Assembly: GCA_015063605.1 (NCBI GenBank)
Contig: SVTV01000017.1
Span: 1 to 62,659 of the forward strand
From: Oscillospiraceae bacterium
Lineage (GTDB): Bacteria > Bacillota > Clostridia > Oscillospirales > SIG627
Length of the DNA: 62,659 nucleotides
Direction of reading: 5' to 3'
Shown: positions 61,811-62,659 of the stretch, in pieces
Layout of the letters: each line of letters opens with the position of its first letter
Position numbering within the stretch: position 1 is the stretch's first letter
Made by a program: the position numbers and the translations under genes
The notes under the pieces: generated by a model
Seen by the model: the letters and a program-made list of their open reading frames with translations, nothing else
Told to the model about the DNA's origin: nothing
The model's database searches: none

Positions 61811-62096
61811 AAAGTATTTTATGAACGGTTGCAGAACCAACTGTACAAATGAATATCTTCTTATGAAGAACGTTTACGAAACCTCCTTCGCTCTTGACGA
61901 TCTTGGGCTTTATATTAATACCCACCCTTGTGACGAGGAAGCAAAGGCATCATACGCTTCAATGAAGCTTGCGGAGGAAAAAGCTGAAGAGGCTTACATA
62001 AACGGTACGGGAAGACCTATAAGACAGATACATGCGGCAAAAGAAAATGTAAACGATTGGACGGCTTGCCCGTGGCCGTGGGAAGGAGTTTATTGA
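61803..62096 (+). CDS. cotJB: Spore coat protein CotJB
   Basis: 97 residues matching CotJB: VYETSFALDDLGLYINTHPC DEEAK and the C-terminal DWTACPWPWEGVY (W....PWPWE). Between cotJA and cotJC with overlaps or single-base gaps, the standard order. Partner of CotJC in the coat; no enzymatic role known. Confidence 0.88.
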   Translation: MGEKYFMNGCRTNCTNEYLLMKNVYETSFALDDLGLYINTHPCDEEAKASYASMKLAEEKAEEAYINGTGRPIRQIHAAKENVNDWTACPWPWEGVY

Positions 62097-62097
62097 T

Positions 62098-62520
62098 ATG
62101 TGGATATATGAGAAGAAGCTTCAGTATCCTGTGAAGATTAAAACGCCGAATGCGAAATACGCTCAGATCATAATGTCTCAGTACGGCGGACCGGACGGAG
62201 AGCTTGGTGCATCTTTGAGATATCTCTCGCAAAGATACACAATGCCCTACGGAGAGGTGGTAGGAACCTTAACGGATATTGCCACCGAGGAGCTTGCCCA
62301 TATGGAGATGGTGAGTGCAATCGTGTATCAGCTTGTGAGAGATCTTTCTCCGGAAGAAGTTAAGGCTCAGGGCTTCGAAACATACTTTGTGGATCACACC
62401 CTCGGAATATGGCCGCAGGCAAGTTCCGGCACTCCTTTTTCCTCAACTGTATTCCAATCCAAGGGAGACATAATAACAGACCTCCATGAGGATATGGCAG
62501 CAGATGGCACGACCTTGTAA
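62098..62520 (+). CDS. cotJC: CotJC (manganese-catalase family), C-terminally truncated
   Basis: Ferritin-like coat protein related to Mn catalase, normally about 190-200 residues. This frame has 140: MWIYEKKLQYPVKIKTPNAK, YGGPDGELGASLRYLSQRY, IATEELAHMEMVSAIVYQL and GDIITDLHEDMAA are conserved. Homology ends at EDMAAD just where the family has AAEEKAR; the frame then reads GTTL and stops. The later helix with a Glu ligand and the RE-x-x-VH helix with a His ligand are missing, so the two-metal site is incomplete. No continuation is found in any frame to the window end. It is either broken or interrupted by an inserted element. Confidence 0.8.
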   Translation: MWIYEKKLQYPVKIKTPNAKYAQIIMSQYGGPDGELGASLRYLSQRYTMPYGEVVGTLTDIATEELAHMEMVSAIVYQLVRDLSPEEVKAQGFETYFVDHTLGIWPQASSGTPFSSTVFQSKGDIITDLHEDMAADGTTL

Positions 62521-62522
62521 GA

Positions 62523-62589
62523 ACAACCTTTAAAAACGAAGTGCCGAAAACCCTTGATTTTATTGGATTTTTTCGTTTTTGAAAGTAGT
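62523..62589. repeat. Imperfect inverted repeat after the cotJC break
   Basis: A 17-bp arm at 62523-62539 (ACAACCTTTAAAAACGA) is repeated inverted at 62573-62589 with 14 matches. It begins three bases after the cotJC stop, at the point where cotJC homology has been lost. It could be recombinase binding sites or a terminator-like fold. Confidence 0.4.
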
Positions 62590-62659
62590 ACAAGCCTTAC
62601 CGCCCTGCATACATATAAGGACAACAAACGTCTAAAATCATCAAAAATAACAAGAAAGG

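Overview
The window looks like chromosomal DNA of an anaerobic, low-to-moderate GC, endospore-forming member of the Firmicutes (class Clostridia). The reasons are the cotJABC spore-coat genes, a PdaA-type spore-cortex deacetylase, the ecfA1-ecfA2-ecfT-truA cluster, a ClpE-like zinc-finger Clp ATPase, a DUF5711 protein, strong TTGACA/TATAAT promoters with 17-bp spacers, and GGAGG-type ribosome sites. I see no CRISPR array, rRNA operon, insertion sequence or intact prophage.

Layout. 1-11449 reads leftward: an oxidoreductase start cut by the edge, an AGCS symporter, a four-gene Gld-like ABC operon (ATPase, permease, GldG, DUF4340), aspS, hisS, a methylglyoxal-synthase-like protein and a MinD-like ATPase. 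11800-22647 reads rightward: MarR regulator and SLH protein, a small single-gene lipoprotein unit, a Fur regulator, a GH78 rhamnosidase, a MATE pump, a galactokinase-like kinase, a metallo-beta-lactamase-fold protein and nrdR. 22650-25200 is an accessory patch of broken genes (DUF4160 tail, an unknown fragment, an orphan zinc ribbon), an intact DUF2442 gene, an XRE regulator and tRNA-Val(GAC).

25454-41689 is a dense rightward housekeeping block: ruvCAB, an rRNA-type methyltransferase, ecfA1A2T-truA, DUF5711, cvpA, pgsA, a ClpE-like unfoldase translationally coupled to a P-type-ATPase-like protein that has lost its catalytic motifs, DUF1858, trmK and Nif3. 41981-45711 holds an orphan peptide-binding lipoprotein, an M20 amidohydrolase and a type-4 uracil-DNA glycosylase. 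Two polysaccharide deacetylases read leftward to 45757. Divergent from them is the complete arginine operon argCJBDF with an ArgR-type palindrome at its promoter.

52836-57174 (leftward) carries two tandem paralogous solute-binding lipoproteins, one broken by a frameshift, and a sugar-phosphate isomerase-like TIM barrel. The right end holds an SLC13/ArsB-type permease, mgtE behind a leader with an intrinsic terminator that overlaps its ribosome site, an S1-domain protein, and cotJA-cotJB-cotJC. The cotJC frame loses its conserved C-terminal third just before the window edge.

Most unusual items: the degenerate P-type ATPase coupled to ClpE; the MgsA-like protein lacking catalytic residues next to MinD; the interrupted cotJC; the mgtE attenuator; and a recurring spaced leader motif (AAAGGN, then ATGGTYATAATN, then the start codon) in front of several unrelated genes.
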